Source: an uncultured Clostridia bacterium
GTDB lineage: Bacteria; Bacillota; Clostridia; Oscillospirales; Oscillospiraceae
Length of the DNA: 64,000 nt
Reading direction: 5' to 3'
Assembly: GCA_947170435.1 (NCBI GenBank)
Contig: CAMVTO010000003.1
Coordinates: 1-64,000 of the forward strand
This document shows positions 11,465-20,106 of this stretch, one piece after another. Made by a program: the position numbers and the translations under genes. The notes below the pieces were generated by a model. It was not told the origin of the DNA, did no database searches, and worked only from the letters and a program-made list of their open reading frames with translations. Position 1 is the stretch's first letter, and every line of letters starts with the position of its first letter.

Positions 11465-12063
11465 AGGGTTTGCTGCTCAAGGACTGGTATCTGACGACCA
11501 AATACCTGCGCGCGCTGATCCTGATCTCGCTGCTGTTCGCGGCGATGTCGGTGTTCTCGCCGGAAAACGGCTTTTTCCGCATCTACCCCGCCGTCATGTT
11601 CGCGATGATCCCCGTGTCGCTCTATTCCTACGACGACCGGGAGAAGTGGACGGTGTACGTGCAGGCGTTCCCCGTCTCCCGCGCACAGTATGTGACCGAA
11701 AAATACCTGTTCGGCGCGATCTGCATCGCGGCGCTGGTCACACTGCTGACGGTTTTGTATCTGGTCACCGGCGCGGACGGCATTGACGGCGCGGTCACGC
11801 TGTCGCTGCTTCTGGGGTTGGCGAGCGCGTCGCTGATGCTGCCGATCCTGTTCCGTTTCGGCGCGGAGAAAGGGCGCATCGCTTATCTGATCTTCATCGG
11901 CGTGATTTGCGGCAGCGGCGCGGCGCTTTCGTTCTCGGCTTCTTCGGCGGGTGACATCACCACGGTTCCCAGCCCCAATCTGGGGCTTTGCGCGGGCGCG
12001 ATTGTGCTCTACGCGCTCTCGTGGCGGCTGTCCGTCGCGCTGTACCAAAAACGCGAACTGTAA
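11461..12063 (+). CDS. ABC-2 type permease, small
   Basis: 200 residues with about six predicted membrane helices (for example residues 16-35, 75-95, 104-122, 130-150 and 173-192). It starts MKGLLLKDWYL, typical of ABC-2 permeases. Its ATG overlaps the stop of the ATPase gene. Third gene of the YtrA-type operon, followed by a terminator. Confidence 0.82.
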   Translation: MKGLLLKDWYLTTKYLRALILISLLFAAMSVFSPENGFFRIYPAVMFAMIPVSLYSYDDREKWTVYVQAFPVSRAQYVTEKYLFGAICIAALVTLLTVLYLVTGADGIDGAVTLSLLLGLASASLMLPILFRFGAEKGRIAYLIFIGVICGSGAALSFSASSAGDITTVPSPNLGLCAGAIVLYALSWRLSVALYQKREL

Positions 12064-12070
12064 CAGGAAA

Positions 12071-12097
12071 ACGCACGGCGAAAGCCGTGCGTTTTTT
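12071..12097 (+). terminator. Terminator between the YtrA-type operon and the molybdenum operon
   Basis: ACGCACGGC GAAA GCCGTGCGT followed by TTTTT. On the minus strand the same hairpin also has a T-rich tail, so it can serve both converging operons. Confidence 0.85.
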
Positions 12098-12597
12098 CAT
12101 CCGTTTTGCGCCGCGCAGTCGGCGGGGCCGTCCTTGCGGAGCATTTCCAGTCCGTGATCCAGCGCGCCCAGCACCGCGTCCAGATTCTCCCGCGCGCCCT
12201 TGGGGCTGCCAGGGAGGTTGACGATCAGCGTGCGGCGCAAAATCCCCGCTTGTGCGCGGGAGAGCATCGCGCGTTTTGTGATTTGCATCGACGCCGCGCG
12301 CATCGCCTCTGGAATGCCGGGGCAGAGCTTCTCGCACACCGCGACAGTCGCCTCCGGGGTCACGTCCCGCGGCGCGAAGCCTGTGCCGCCGGTGGTGACG
12401 CACAGCGCCACGTCATCCGCTGCCGCCTCGCGCAGCGCCTGCTCGATCTGCGCGATCTCGTCCGGCACCACCACGATCTTATCCACGGCATAGCCCGCGC
12501 CGCGCAGCTGCTCCGCTACCGCGGGACCGCCCTCGTCCGTCCGCTCGCCGCGGAAGCTGCGATCACTGACAGTAATTACTCTTGCTGAATATACCAT
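12097..12597 (-). CDS. Molybdenum cofactor protein of the MogA/MoaB family
   Basis: Adenylates molybdopterin before metal insertion (MogA), or is its MoaB paralogue. The 166-residue fold has VCVTTGGTGFAPRDVTPEA near residue 70, the family's molybdopterin-binding loop, and NLPGSPKGARENLDAV near residue 135. The start at 12597 (MVYSARVITVSD) has AGGAGG 8 nt upstream; the longer track ORF is not needed. Last gene of the molybdenum operon. Confidence 0.9.
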   Translation of the reverse strand: MVYSARVITVSDRSFRGERTDEGGPAVAEQLRGAGYAVDKIVVVPDEIAQIEQALREAAADDVALCVTTGGTGFAPRDVTPEATVAVCEKLCPGIPEAMRAASMQITKRAMLSRAQAGILRRTLIVNLPGSPKGARENLDAVLGALDHGLEMLRKDGPADCAAQNG

Positions 12598-12665
12598 TTG
12601 CAATCCTCCTGTTTGACGCCTCGCTTGCGGGGCGGCTGCGCGAAGCGCAGACTGAGGGAGTTCCT

Positions 12666-13685
12666 CTACTTTCCAAACCCGCAGTTGGGATAGGTACACG
12701 GTTGGCAGCCGAGGCACAGCCCGCCCTCACCCAGCATGGTGAAATCGGCGCGCGTCAATTCCACGCCCGCCGCGATGCGCGGCAGCGCAAGGTCAAAGAT
12801 TGTGGCTTTGGCGTACATCACGCAGCCGGGCAGACCCATGATGGGCCGTCCGTCGTCAAAATACCCCAGCAAAAACATTGCTCCGGGCAGCACCGGCGCA
12901 CCGTAGGTTACGATCCGCGCGCCGCTGGCTTTGATTGCGCCGGGGGTGTTGTCGTCGGGATCGACGCTCATGCCGCCGGTGCAGAGGATCATGTCCACAT
13001 CTGTGTCCCGCAGCCGCTCGATGGCGGCGCGGATGTTGTCGAGGCCGTCGTCCACGGTGACGTGCTCGGTCATGGCGATGCCGTAGGCGGCGAGCTTGCG
13101 TTCAATGACCGGGGTGAACTGATCCTCGATTCGCCCGCGGTAGACCTCGCTGCCGGTGGTGACGACGCCCGCGCGGCGCAGTGTAAAGGGCCGCACCTCA
13201 AGAATCGGCTTGCCGCCGACAATGGCTTCCGCCTCGATGAGCTTTGCCTCGTCGATCACCAGCGGGATGACCCGTGTGCCTGCCAGCTTGTCCCCCGCGT
13301 GTACAGCGGTGTCGCCGTGGCGGGTTGCGATCATCAGCTCGTCGATCGCATTAACAGCATTCAATTTCTTTCGGTCTATTAAAAAAACACCGTCACGTTC
13401 GGCAAACAGCTCAATTTTACCCTCTTTTGCCTCGCTGCGGGACATGCCTTCGTGGAAGCACAGGGCGCACATACGCTCCGCCGCGTCGTTTTCGTGGAGC
13501 TGGCCCGCGCCTAATTCAAAGATGTAGAGGTTTTCCTTGCCCATGGAGAGCAGCACGGGGATATCCTCCTCGGTGACGATATGGCCCTTGCGGAACCGCG
13601 CGTCCTTGTACTGCCCTGGGATGATCTGGGTCATGTCGTGGCAGAGCACCTGCCCTACCGCGTCCACAGTTTTGATGAGCTTCAT
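12666..13685 (-). CDS. MoeA-like molybdopterin-binding protein with Cys-rich tail
   Basis: 339 residues. Residues from about 165 on form a MoeA/MoaB-type molybdopterin-binding domain (VVTTGSEV, LCTGGMSVDPDDNTP), followed by GLPGCVMYAKATIFDLALPR. The N-terminal half is shorter than in true MoeA. The C-terminus carries four closely spaced cysteines (CLGCQPCTYPNC), suggesting a metal or Fe-S site. The start at 13685 overlaps the MOSC gene by ATGA; the 475-residue track ORF runs through that gene in another frame. It probably inserts molybdate or delivers cofactor to a partner enzyme outside the window. Confidence 0.85.
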   Translation of the reverse strand: MKLIKTVDAVGQVLCHDMTQIIPGQYKDARFRKGHIVTEEDIPVLLSMGKENLYIFELGAGQLHENDAAERMCALCFHEGMSRSEAKEGKIELFAERDGVFLIDRKKLNAVNAIDELMIATRHGDTAVHAGDKLAGTRVIPLVIDEAKLIEAEAIVGGKPILEVRPFTLRRAGVVTTGSEVYRGRIEDQFTPVIERKLAAYGIAMTEHVTVDDGLDNIRAAIERLRDTDVDMILCTGGMSVDPDDNTPGAIKASGARIVTYGAPVLPGAMFLLGYFDDGRPIMGLPGCVMYAKATIFDLALPRIAAGVELTRADFTMLGEGGLCLGCQPCTYPNCGFGK

Positions 13686-14113
13686 GCCATCACCTCGATT
13701 TCGTCTCCGGCTTGAATCGTACCCTCGCGCTTTACGACGGCAAACACACCCTCGACGGGCATGACGCATACGCCGACCTTCTTCTTGATCTCGCAGTCGC
13801 TGTGGCACTCTTTGCCAATCTGGGTGATCTCCAGCTCGGTCTCCCCTACCCTCAGATGCGTTCCGATGGGCAGCGTCCGCAGGGTAATGCCTTCGGTCAG
13901 GATGTTCTCCGCGAAATCCCCCGCCTCGAGCGTCAGCCCTTTTTCGCGCATTTTGTCCACGCTCTCGTTGGCGAGCAGACTGATCTGCCGGTGCCAGTTG
14001 CCGGCGTGGGCATCCCCGACGATGCCGTGGTCGATCCGGCACTCGATCGCCGCGACGGGGCGCTTTTTTTCGCCCTTGCGGGCACTGATACACACGGCGA
14101 GAACCCTTGCCAT
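13682..14113 (-). CDS. MOSC-domain protein
   Basis: 143 residues forming a standalone MOSC domain, related to the C-terminus of molybdenum cofactor sulfurase. The conserved Cys lies in IGKECHSDCEIKKKVG near residue 105, and GDFAENILTEGI is the usual mid-domain motif. Within a Moco operon it probably handles sulfur transfer to, or binding of, the cofactor. The stop overlaps the next gene's ATG by 4 bp. Confidence 0.88.
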   Translation of the reverse strand: MARVLAVCISARKGEKKRPVAAIECRIDHGIVGDAHAGNWHRQISLLANESVDKMREKGLTLEAGDFAENILTEGITLRTLPIGTHLRVGETELEITQIGKECHSDCEIKKKVGVCVMPVEGVFAVVKREGTIQAGDEIEVMA

Positions 14114-14150
14114 AAGAATAAACCTCCTTGACAGGAAATGGATATAAAGG

Positions 14151-14618
14151 TCATTTTCGGTGGTAATCGCCGCTTTTGCCGCCGGTTTTCTCCAGCAGAC
14201 GGACGTCGGAAATGACCATGTCCTTTTGCAGCGCTTTGCACATGTCGTAAATTGTCAGCGCGGCGGCGGAGACCGCGTGCAGCGCCTCCATCTCCACGCC
14301 GGTCTCCCCCTTGCACTTTACGGTGGCTTCAATGTCCACCGCGTCTTCGCGCAGCGCAAAGCGGATGTCCACGCCGGTGAGCGAGAGCGGGTGGCACATA
14401 GGGATGATCTCGCCGGTGCGCTTCGCTGCCATGATGCCCGCCACCTGCGCCACCGCCAGCACATCGCCCTTGGGCACGCCGCCGGTGCGGATGGCGTCGA
14501 CGGTCGAGGGCAGCATCTGCACTGTGCCCGCCGCTTTTGCCGTGCGGTGCGCGGGCGCCTTGTCACTCACATCCACCATGCGGGCGCGGCCCTGCGAATT
14601 AAAGTGGGTGAACTCCAT
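14151..14618 (-). CDS. moaC: Cyclic pyranopterin monophosphate synthase MoaC
   Basis: Second step of molybdopterin synthesis, acting on the MoaA product. The 155 residues carry all family motifs: [33 protein letters not shown], and [21 protein letters not shown]. The start at 14618 follows the MoaA stop after 1 bp, with GGAGG 6 nt upstream, so the two are translationally coupled. Confidence 0.95.
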   Translation of the reverse strand: MEFTHFNSQGRARMVDVSDKAPAHRTAKAAGTVQMLPSTVDAIRTGGVPKGDVLAVAQVAGIMAAKRTGEIIPMCHPLSLTGVDIRFALREDAVDIEATVKCKGETGVEMEALHAVSAAALTIYDMCKALQKDMVISDVRLLEKTGGKSGDYHRK

Positions 14619-14619
14619 A

Positions 14620-15564
14620 TCAGCCTCCGATCTCATTCATGCTGCGCGCCGTGTCGCTGCTTCCGCTCGAAAGATGGTGCCGTGCGGGCTTGATCGACGC
14701 TCCTTTGCGAATGGCGTTCTCTAAGTCTACACCGTGCAGCCCCCGCAACGGCAGCTCCGCAGCCGCGTGCAGACAGGGCTTCAGCATACCGTCCGCGGTG
14801 ATGCGGATGCGGTCGCAGTCTGCGCAGAAGCATCGACTCATGGGGCGGATCAGCCCCACGGTCCCCCGATATCCCGGCATGCGATACAGCTCTGCCACGC
14901 CGTCGTTGCCGAGGGGCGTCAGCTCCGGTACCGCGGCCAGCACCGCATCGGCAGAGAGAAAGCGCTCTTTGGGAAAGCTTGCACAGACACCCATCGGCAT
15001 CAGCTCAATGAAGCGCACGGAGTAGTCGTTGTCCTTGGTCAGGGCCACAAAATCCGCGATTTCGCCGTCGTTGACGCCGCCGAGCAGCACTGTGTTCAGC
15101 TTCGTGTGCGGAAAGCCCGCAGCGTTTGCCGCCTCCAGTCCGCGCAGCACATCGGCCAGCTCACCACGGCGGGAAAGCTCACGAAATCTTGATGGACTTA
15201 GCGTATCAAGACTCACATTTAACCGATCGACACCAGCTTTTTTTAAGTCGATTGCGACGTTTTCCAGAAGAGAACCGTTGGTGGTCATCGTCAGCTCGCG
15301 GAGACCGTCCAGCGCGCGCAGACGCTCAATGAGCGTCAGGATGCCGCGGCGTACCAGCGGCTCGCCGCCGGTGAGCCGGATTTTTGTTACGCCGCAGCGC
15401 ACGGCGGCTGCGCCGATCTCGGCAAGCTCCTCGATGGAGAGCATGTCGCCGTGCGCACGTTTGGGCACGCCATCCTCCGTCATACAGTATTGGCAGCGGT
15501 AGTTGCACAGCTCCGTGACGGACAAGCGCAGATATCGGATGGTACGATGATAGGAATCCTGCAT
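14620..15564 (-). CDS. moaA: GTP 3',8-cyclase MoaA (radical SAM)
   Basis: First step of molybdenum cofactor synthesis from GTP. The N-terminal radical-SAM cluster motif is CNYRCQYC (residues 20-27). The C-terminal second Fe4S4 cluster motif is [14 protein letters not shown] followed by a further Cys, and the protein ends in the functionally important Gly-Gly. 314 residues. The start at 15564 shares one base with the modC stop (TGATG). Confidence 0.95.
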   Translation of the reverse strand: MQDSYHRTIRYLRLSVTELCNYRCQYCMTEDGVPKRAHGDMLSIEELAEIGAAAVRCGVTKIRLTGGEPLVRRGILTLIERLRALDGLRELTMTTNGSLLENVAIDLKKAGVDRLNVSLDTLSPSRFRELSRRGELADVLRGLEAANAAGFPHTKLNTVLLGGVNDGEIADFVALTKDNDYSVRFIELMPMGVCASFPKERFLSADAVLAAVPELTPLGNDGVAELYRMPGYRGTVGLIRPMSRCFCADCDRIRITADGMLKPCLHAAAELPLRGLHGVDLENAIRKGASIKPARHHLSSGSSDTARSMNEIGG

Positions 15565-16616
15565 CACAGTTCACCGCTCAAGGTCATAACATTTTCCGGC
15601 GCGACGCCGATGAGAACAACGGGAGGATTTCGCAGCGCGGCCCACTCCTCCTTGGGCAGCTCCATACGGATGGCGGAGGTGCCGCCCTCCGGCTCCAGCA
15701 TGAGGATGGTGGAAAACGTATCGTCGATAACCTCCACCACCCTGGCGTCAAAGCGGTTCGGCTCGCCGCTGCGGGCGATGTGGAAGCTGTGGGCGCGGAC
15801 GCCGGCGTAGGTGCAGACGTTGTTGACCTCCTGCGCGGTCTCCAGAGTGACGCCCCAGCTGAGGCATTTGATGTGGTTTTCGTCGATGCGCTGTACGCGG
15901 GAGAAGTTCTTGCACCCAGAGATCAGCGCGGCGCTGACCGTCCACGGCGCGGCCATCAGCTCACGAACGCTGCGCTTCGGCTCGCTCCTGCCGTCGGCGA
16001 GGACGCATACATCCTTGCACAGGCGGTAGACTTCATCGCGGTCGTGGGAGACGTATACCACGTCACCGGTATAGCGCTTGAGCAGCTCGCGCAGCTCCAG
16101 TTCCGTCTGCCACTTGAGGTAGCTGTCCAGCGCGGCGAACGGCTCGTCCAGCAGCAGACAGCTTGGGTCGCTGAGGAGCGCCCGCGCCAGCGCGACGCGC
16201 TGCTGCTGGCCGCCGGAGAGCTGACGGGGATAGAGCGATTCCACAGGGCCCAGCCGGAACGCGCGCAGCTTCTCTTCCACCGCGGACTCTCGGTCCTCTT
16301 GCGGCAGACGCTGCGCCGCGGCATAGAGATTACCCTTGACCGTCATGGTGGGAAACAGGGCGTAGTTCTGGAACAGATACCCCACGTGCCGCGCCTGAGG
16401 CGACCTGTTGATGCCCTTGGTGCTGTCGTACAATACGCGGCCGTTTAAAACGATGGTGCCGCGGTCGGGAGTTTCCAGCCCCGCGATGCACTTGAGCGTC
16501 ATGCTCTTGCCGCAGCCCGAAGCGCCCAGCAGTGCCATTACGCCGCCGTCGGAGTCGAACTGGACGTTGAGGGTGAAGTCCCGCAGCTCTTTATAGATAT
16601 GGACGGAGAGGCTCAT
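15564..16616 (-). CDS. modC: Molybdate ABC transporter ATP-binding protein
   Basis: Energises molybdate uptake. Walker A GASGCGKS is near residue 30, the signature LSGGQQQRVALARAL near residue 125, and Walker B LLLDEPFAALD follows. The C-terminal 110 residues form a MOP/TOBE-like regulatory domain. 350 residues from MSLSVHIYKEL; the start overlaps modB by ATGA, which rules out the longer track ORF. Confidence 0.92.
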   Translation of the reverse strand: MSLSVHIYKELRDFTLNVQFDSDGGVMALLGASGCGKSMTLKCIAGLETPDRGTIVLNGRVLYDSTKGINRSPQARHVGYLFQNYALFPTMTVKGNLYAAAQRLPQEDRESAVEEKLRAFRLGPVESLYPRQLSGGQQQRVALARALLSDPSCLLLDEPFAALDSYLKWQTELELRELLKRYTGDVVYVSHDRDEVYRLCKDVCVLADGRSEPKRSVRELMAAPWTVSAALISGCKNFSRVQRIDENHIKCLSWGVTLETAQEVNNVCTYAGVRAHSFHIARSGEPNRFDARVVEVIDDTFSTILMLEPEGGTSAIRMELPKEEWAALRNPPVVLIGVAPENVMTLSGEL

Positions 16617-17275
16617 TTTCTCCCCTCCTTTTTCTCGAGCAGATTCACCGCCAGCAGCACCGCCGCCGAAATGGCGATGTTTACCAGCACCCACCGCAGC
16701 GCCAGCGCGTCGTTGCCGGTGCGCCAGAGCTGATAGACCTCGGTGGCGACCGTGGCGGTGCGCCCCGGCGTGTAGCCCGCGATCATGCTGGTGGCCCCGT
16801 ACTCGCCCAGCGCCCGGGCAAAGGCCAGCACAGCCCCCGCCAGAATCCCCTGACGGCAGGCTGGCATGCGGATGTGCCAGAAAATGTAGCGGTTGTCAAG
16901 CCCCAGCGTGCGCCCCGCGTCCGCGAGGGTTTCGTCAAAGGTCTCAAACGCACCGCGGGCGGTGCGGTACATCAGCGGGAAGATGATGACGCTGACAGCA
17001 AAGACTGCCGACCACCACTGCATGGTCAGCTTGACGGCCAAGTGCTCCAGCGCCCATGCGCCGATGACGCGCCGCGGTCCCAGTACGCACAGCAGCAGAT
17101 AACCCACCACCGTCGGCGGCAGGACAAGGGGCAGCGTCAGCACCACGTCCAGCACGCCCTTGACGAGCCGTGGCAGCTTTGCGATATAGTACGCCGCCGC
17201 AATGCCGAGGAAGAATACGATTCCGGCGGAAATCGCGGCAATGCGCAGTGAGTTGAGCAAGGGGAACCAATCCAT
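16613..17275 (-). CDS. modB: Molybdate ABC transporter permease
   Basis: 220 residues, five to six membrane helices. The EAA loop is DAGRTLGLDNRYIFWHIRMP and is followed by FARALGEYGATSMIAG, characteristic of ModB/CysT permeases. Located between modA and modC in the same direction. Confidence 0.93.
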   Translation of the reverse strand: MDWFPLLNSLRIAAISAGIVFFLGIAAAYYIAKLPRLVKGVLDVVLTLPLVLPPTVVGYLLLCVLGPRRVIGAWALEHLAVKLTMQWWSAVFAVSVIIFPLMYRTARGAFETFDETLADAGRTLGLDNRYIFWHIRMPACRQGILAGAVLAFARALGEYGATSMIAGYTPGRTATVATEVYQLWRTGNDALALRWVLVNIAISAAVLLAVNLLEKKEGRK

Positions 17276-17315
17276 AGAGTTTCTCCTTCGGAAACAAAGT
17301 ACCCCTTATTTTATC

Positions 17316-18170
17316 CTATTTTGTCAGGGATGTAAAGCCAACGCTTTCAAAAATCACGGCGGCCTCCGCACTCTGCAAATAGGTGAGGAACGCCGCGGCC
17401 TCGCCGGCATGGGCGGAGCTTGCCGTCACCGCGGCGGGATAAATCACTTGCCCGCACATCTCTGCCGTTGCCTCGTCCACGGCGCTGAGCCCGGCGGAAA
17501 ACGCGTCGGTGGCGTAGACCACGCCGCAGTCCGCCGCGGCCTCCGTCACCTGCGTTGTGACCTCCTTGACGTTGCCGCCGTAGGTCAGCACGCCGCTTGC
17601 TGCCAACGCGGATTCGTCAAGGTTGTAGTAGGCAAAGATCTTCTGGGTGTACTGACCCACCGGCACGTCGCTGTTGCCCATGGCGAGCAGAATGCCGCCC
17701 GCGGGCAGCCTCTCCGCGAGGTCGTCAAAGGACGCGATGCCCTTGGGATTGCCTTCGGGCACCGTCAGTACAACCTTGTTCTCCAGCAGATCCACGCGGG
17801 TGTTTTCGGCAATCAGGCTGATGTCGGCGAGCGCGTTCATCTGCTTCGGTGCGGCGGAGAGGAATAGGTCGCAGTCCGCGCCTTCCTCAATCTGCGTCTT
17901 GAGTGTGCCGGAGGAGTCGAAGTTGAAGCGCAGCGTCACCTCCGGCGCGACGGCCTTGTACTGCTCCGCGATGGCGGACAGCGTCTCCGTCAGCGACGCG
18001 GCGGCAAACACGATCAGCTCCGTCGGCTCATTGGCGGGAGCAGCCGGTTCCGCGGGCGCGGCCGCAATATCTGCGGGGATGGTCGGCTCCGGGGCGGGTT
18101 TTGCGGCGCAGCCGGCAAGCAATGCGCCCGTTAAGGCGAGTGTGAGGACAATAGAAAGCAACTTTTTCAT
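17316..18170 (-). CDS. modA: Molybdate-binding lipoprotein
   Basis: Substrate-binding protein of the ModABC importer. It has a lipoprotein signal with lipobox LLAGC (Cys21) and an Ala/Pro/Glu-rich spacer. The solute-binding domain starts at LIVFAAASLTETL and continues with FNFDSSGTLKTQIEEGADCDLFLSA. 284 residues from MKKLLS, with GAGGG upstream. It heads the molybdenum operon of uptake plus cofactor genes, divergent from an IclR gene. Confidence 0.93.
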   Translation of the reverse strand: MKKLLSIVLTLALTGALLAGCAAKPAPEPTIPADIAAAPAEPAAPANEPTELIVFAAASLTETLSAIAEQYKAVAPEVTLRFNFDSSGTLKTQIEEGADCDLFLSAAPKQMNALADISLIAENTRVDLLENKVVLTVPEGNPKGIASFDDLAERLPAGGILLAMGNSDVPVGQYTQKIFAYYNLDESALAASGVLTYGGNVKEVTTQVTEAAADCGVVYATDAFSAGLSAVDEATAEMCGQVIYPAAVTASSAHAGEAAAFLTYLQSAEAAVIFESVGFTSLTK

Positions 18171-18207
18171 AGCAATCCCTCCATGATACTCTGTATAGGA
18201 TAAAGCC

Positions 18208-18236
18208 ATTGTACCGCTTGCAACTCAATGGCACAA
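18208..18236 (-). promoter_or_regulatory. Promoter of the modABC-moa operon
   Basis: Minus strand TTGTGC-17-TACAAT, about 38 nt before the modA ATG, back to back with the IclR promoter. The shared region is 166 bp. Confidence 0.6.
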
Positions 18237-18271
18237 GGCGGCGGTTCGTGATGGCAAAACACTTGTGCGGG

Positions 18272-18315
18272 AATGCCGAATTTTTCTTGCGAAATGCCGA
18301 AAGTTGTGCTACTCT
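18272..18315 (+). promoter_or_regulatory. Promoter and direct-repeat operator of the IclR gene
   Basis: TTGCGA (18287) -17- TACTCT (18310). A direct repeat AATGCCGAA occurs at 18272 and 18293, 21 bp apart (two helical turns), spanning the -35 region. It is a plausible binding site for the IclR protein. Confidence 0.5.
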
Positions 18316-18336
18316 GAAGAAAAAGGAGGGGATTCC

Positions 18337-19107
18337 ATGCCCAACGAGAAGAATCAAGTCCACTCCGTGGCAAAGGCCATGGAGCTGATCGAGGCGCTAC
18401 TGCGCCGCCGCGCACCGATGACTTTGGCGGAGCTGTCCGCCGCCGCGGGGTATCCCAAAAGTACGATCCACGGCCTGCTCTCCACGCTGCGGGAGTATGG
18501 CATGGTGGCGCAAAATCCTGACGGGCGTTACGCGCTGGGGCTGCGGCTCTTTGAGTGCGGCTGCGCGGTCAGCGCCCAATGGGACGTGTCCAAGGTGGCA
18601 CGGCCCTATCTCGAGCAGCTCGCGGCAAAAGCCGACGGCAGCGCGTTCCTCTCCCTGATCGAGGGCGATCACGTCATTTCCATCGACCAGTGTACCGGCG
18701 GTGCCGGGGTGCAGGTGGTGCCGGAGGTTGGTTCCCGCCTGCCGCTCCACGCGACCGCACAGGGCAAGCTGCTGGTGTCGCACCTGTCCCGAAGCGAAGC
18801 GCGCAAGCGGCTGCTCGCTGCAGGCATGCCGCCTTACACGCCGCATACCATCACCGAGGCCGACGCACTGCTGGACGGTATGCAGTGGGTATGCGACCGC
18901 GGCTATGCTGTGGAGGACGGCGAATACAAGATCGGCCTGCGGGCCGTCGCCGCTCCGGTGCGGGACGGGCTGGGCGAGGTGCGCTATGCTGTGGGCGTGG
19001 TGGGATTGTTCCGCCGCGTGCAGGCCGAGGAGTTTCAGGCTGCTATTGCGGAGACGGTGCGCACGGCAGAGGCAATTTCCGCGGCACTGGGCTATGCCAA
19101 AGAATAA
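18337..19107 (+). CDS. IclR-family transcriptional regulator
   Basis: 256 residues: an N-terminal winged helix (VAKAMELIEALL, MTLAELSAAAGYPKSTIHGLLSTL), then the IclR effector domain with GSRLPLHATAQGKLLVS. The start MPNEKNQV has GGAGGGG upstream. It is divergent from the molybdenum operon, suggesting it may control that operon as well as itself. IclR proteins usually sense small organic acids or aromatics, so a link to a molybdoenzyme substrate is possible but unproven. Confidence 0.88.
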   Translation: MPNEKNQVHSVAKAMELIEALLRRRAPMTLAELSAAAGYPKSTIHGLLSTLREYGMVAQNPDGRYALGLRLFECGCAVSAQWDVSKVARPYLEQLAAKADGSAFLSLIEGDHVISIDQCTGGAGVQVVPEVGSRLPLHATAQGKLLVSHLSRSEARKRLLAAGMPPYTPHTITEADALLDGMQWVCDRGYAVEDGEYKIGLRAVAAPVRDGLGEVRYAVGVVGLFRRVQAEEFQAAIAETVRTAEAISAALGYAKE

Positions 19108-19110
19108 GAA

Positions 19111-19144
19111 AAGTTCATGAGTCTATTGATAGACTCATGAACTT
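19111..19144 (+). terminator. Perfect 16-bp inverted repeat, bidirectional terminator
   Basis: AAGTTCATGAGTCTAT TG ATAGACTCATGAACTT between the converging IclR and TSUP genes. The tail is A/T-rich but not a pure U tract. It contains the recurring AGTCTATT word noted in the findings. Confidence 0.6.
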
Positions 19145-19163
19145 TATACTATGAAATAGGAAG

Positions 19164-19934
19164 TTATGCAAACAAATCGACGAGCATCTTTAAAAACAGG
19201 AGTCCCAGTACAATGAACATCATGCCGCGGATCTTTTTGCTGCCGCCGCGGATGGCGTAGCGCGCGCCCAGCAGATTGCCCAGGATATTGCAGGCGATCG
19301 CGGGCAGCGCCAGCTTCCAGAATACGCTGCCGTGGAGAATCCACACCACCGCGCTGCCCGCGTTGGAGGCGAGGTTCGCCGCCTTGGAGCAGCCCGACGC
19401 GGTGAGCAGATCCATCGACAGAAACGCCGTGAAGCAGAGGATCATGAACGTGCCCGTTCCCGGCCCCACCAGGCCGTCGTAGCAGCCGATGAACAGACCG
19501 ATCAGCGTCGAGACGATCAGCTCCCGCTTTGGTTCGATCACTGCGGCGGGCGCGTCGTCCGCGCCGAAGTCGCGTTTGAGCACGAGGAACACCGCCACGC
19601 AGGGCAGCGCAATGAGCATGATGGTCTTGAGCGCTGCCTCGGGGATCATGGACGCCAGCTGCGCCCCCAACGCGGAGCCGAGCAGCGCACCGACAGCCGC
19701 GGCAACGGCAGGGCGCAGGCGCACCTTGCCGTTTTGGAAGTACTTGGCCGTTGCCATCAGCGTTCCGCAGCCGTTGACGACCTTGTTCGTCCCCGCCGCG
19801 AGGTGCGCGGGGATGCCCGCCATCAGATACGCGGGCAGCGAGATGATCCCGCCGCCCCCGGCGACGGAGTCCACAAAGCCCGCGAGGAATACCAGCGGGC
19901 AGACGATCAGACAGGTCTTGAGAAATTCATCCAT
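19164..19934 (-). CDS. TSUP/TauE-SafE family membrane permease
   Basis: 256 residues with about eight membrane helices in two repeated halves: GFVDSVAGGGGIISLPAYL near residue 20 and FIGCYDGLVGPGTGTFMIL near residue 150. These are the family signatures of the sulfoacetate/sulfite/sulfonate exporter superfamily. AAGGAG lies upstream of the ATG. The substrate cannot be told from sequence. Proximity to molybdenum genes could mean a sulfur oxyanion, but this is speculative. Confidence 0.85.
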   Translation of the reverse strand: MDEFLKTCLIVCPLVFLAGFVDSVAGGGGIISLPAYLMAGIPAHLAAGTNKVVNGCGTLMATAKYFQNGKVRLRPAVAAAVGALLGSALGAQLASMIPEAALKTIMLIALPCVAVFLVLKRDFGADDAPAAVIEPKRELIVSTLIGLFIGCYDGLVGPGTGTFMILCFTAFLSMDLLTASGCSKAANLASNAGSAVVWILHGSVFWKLALPAIACNILGNLLGARYAIRGGSKKIRGMMFIVLGLLFLKMLVDLFA

Positions 19935-20106
19935 CGGGAAATCTCCTTCCGGTTGTGTGTCAATTATCTTATCACACGCCGTGACGGAGCGCCAGAGAAA
20001 GTTACGATCCTGACACAGACTTAGCGTTTTATTTTATAGAAATGCGAAAACAAAATGCAAATCATTCGCAGATACCATGATCGACTGATTGATAAGAGGT
20101 AACAGA

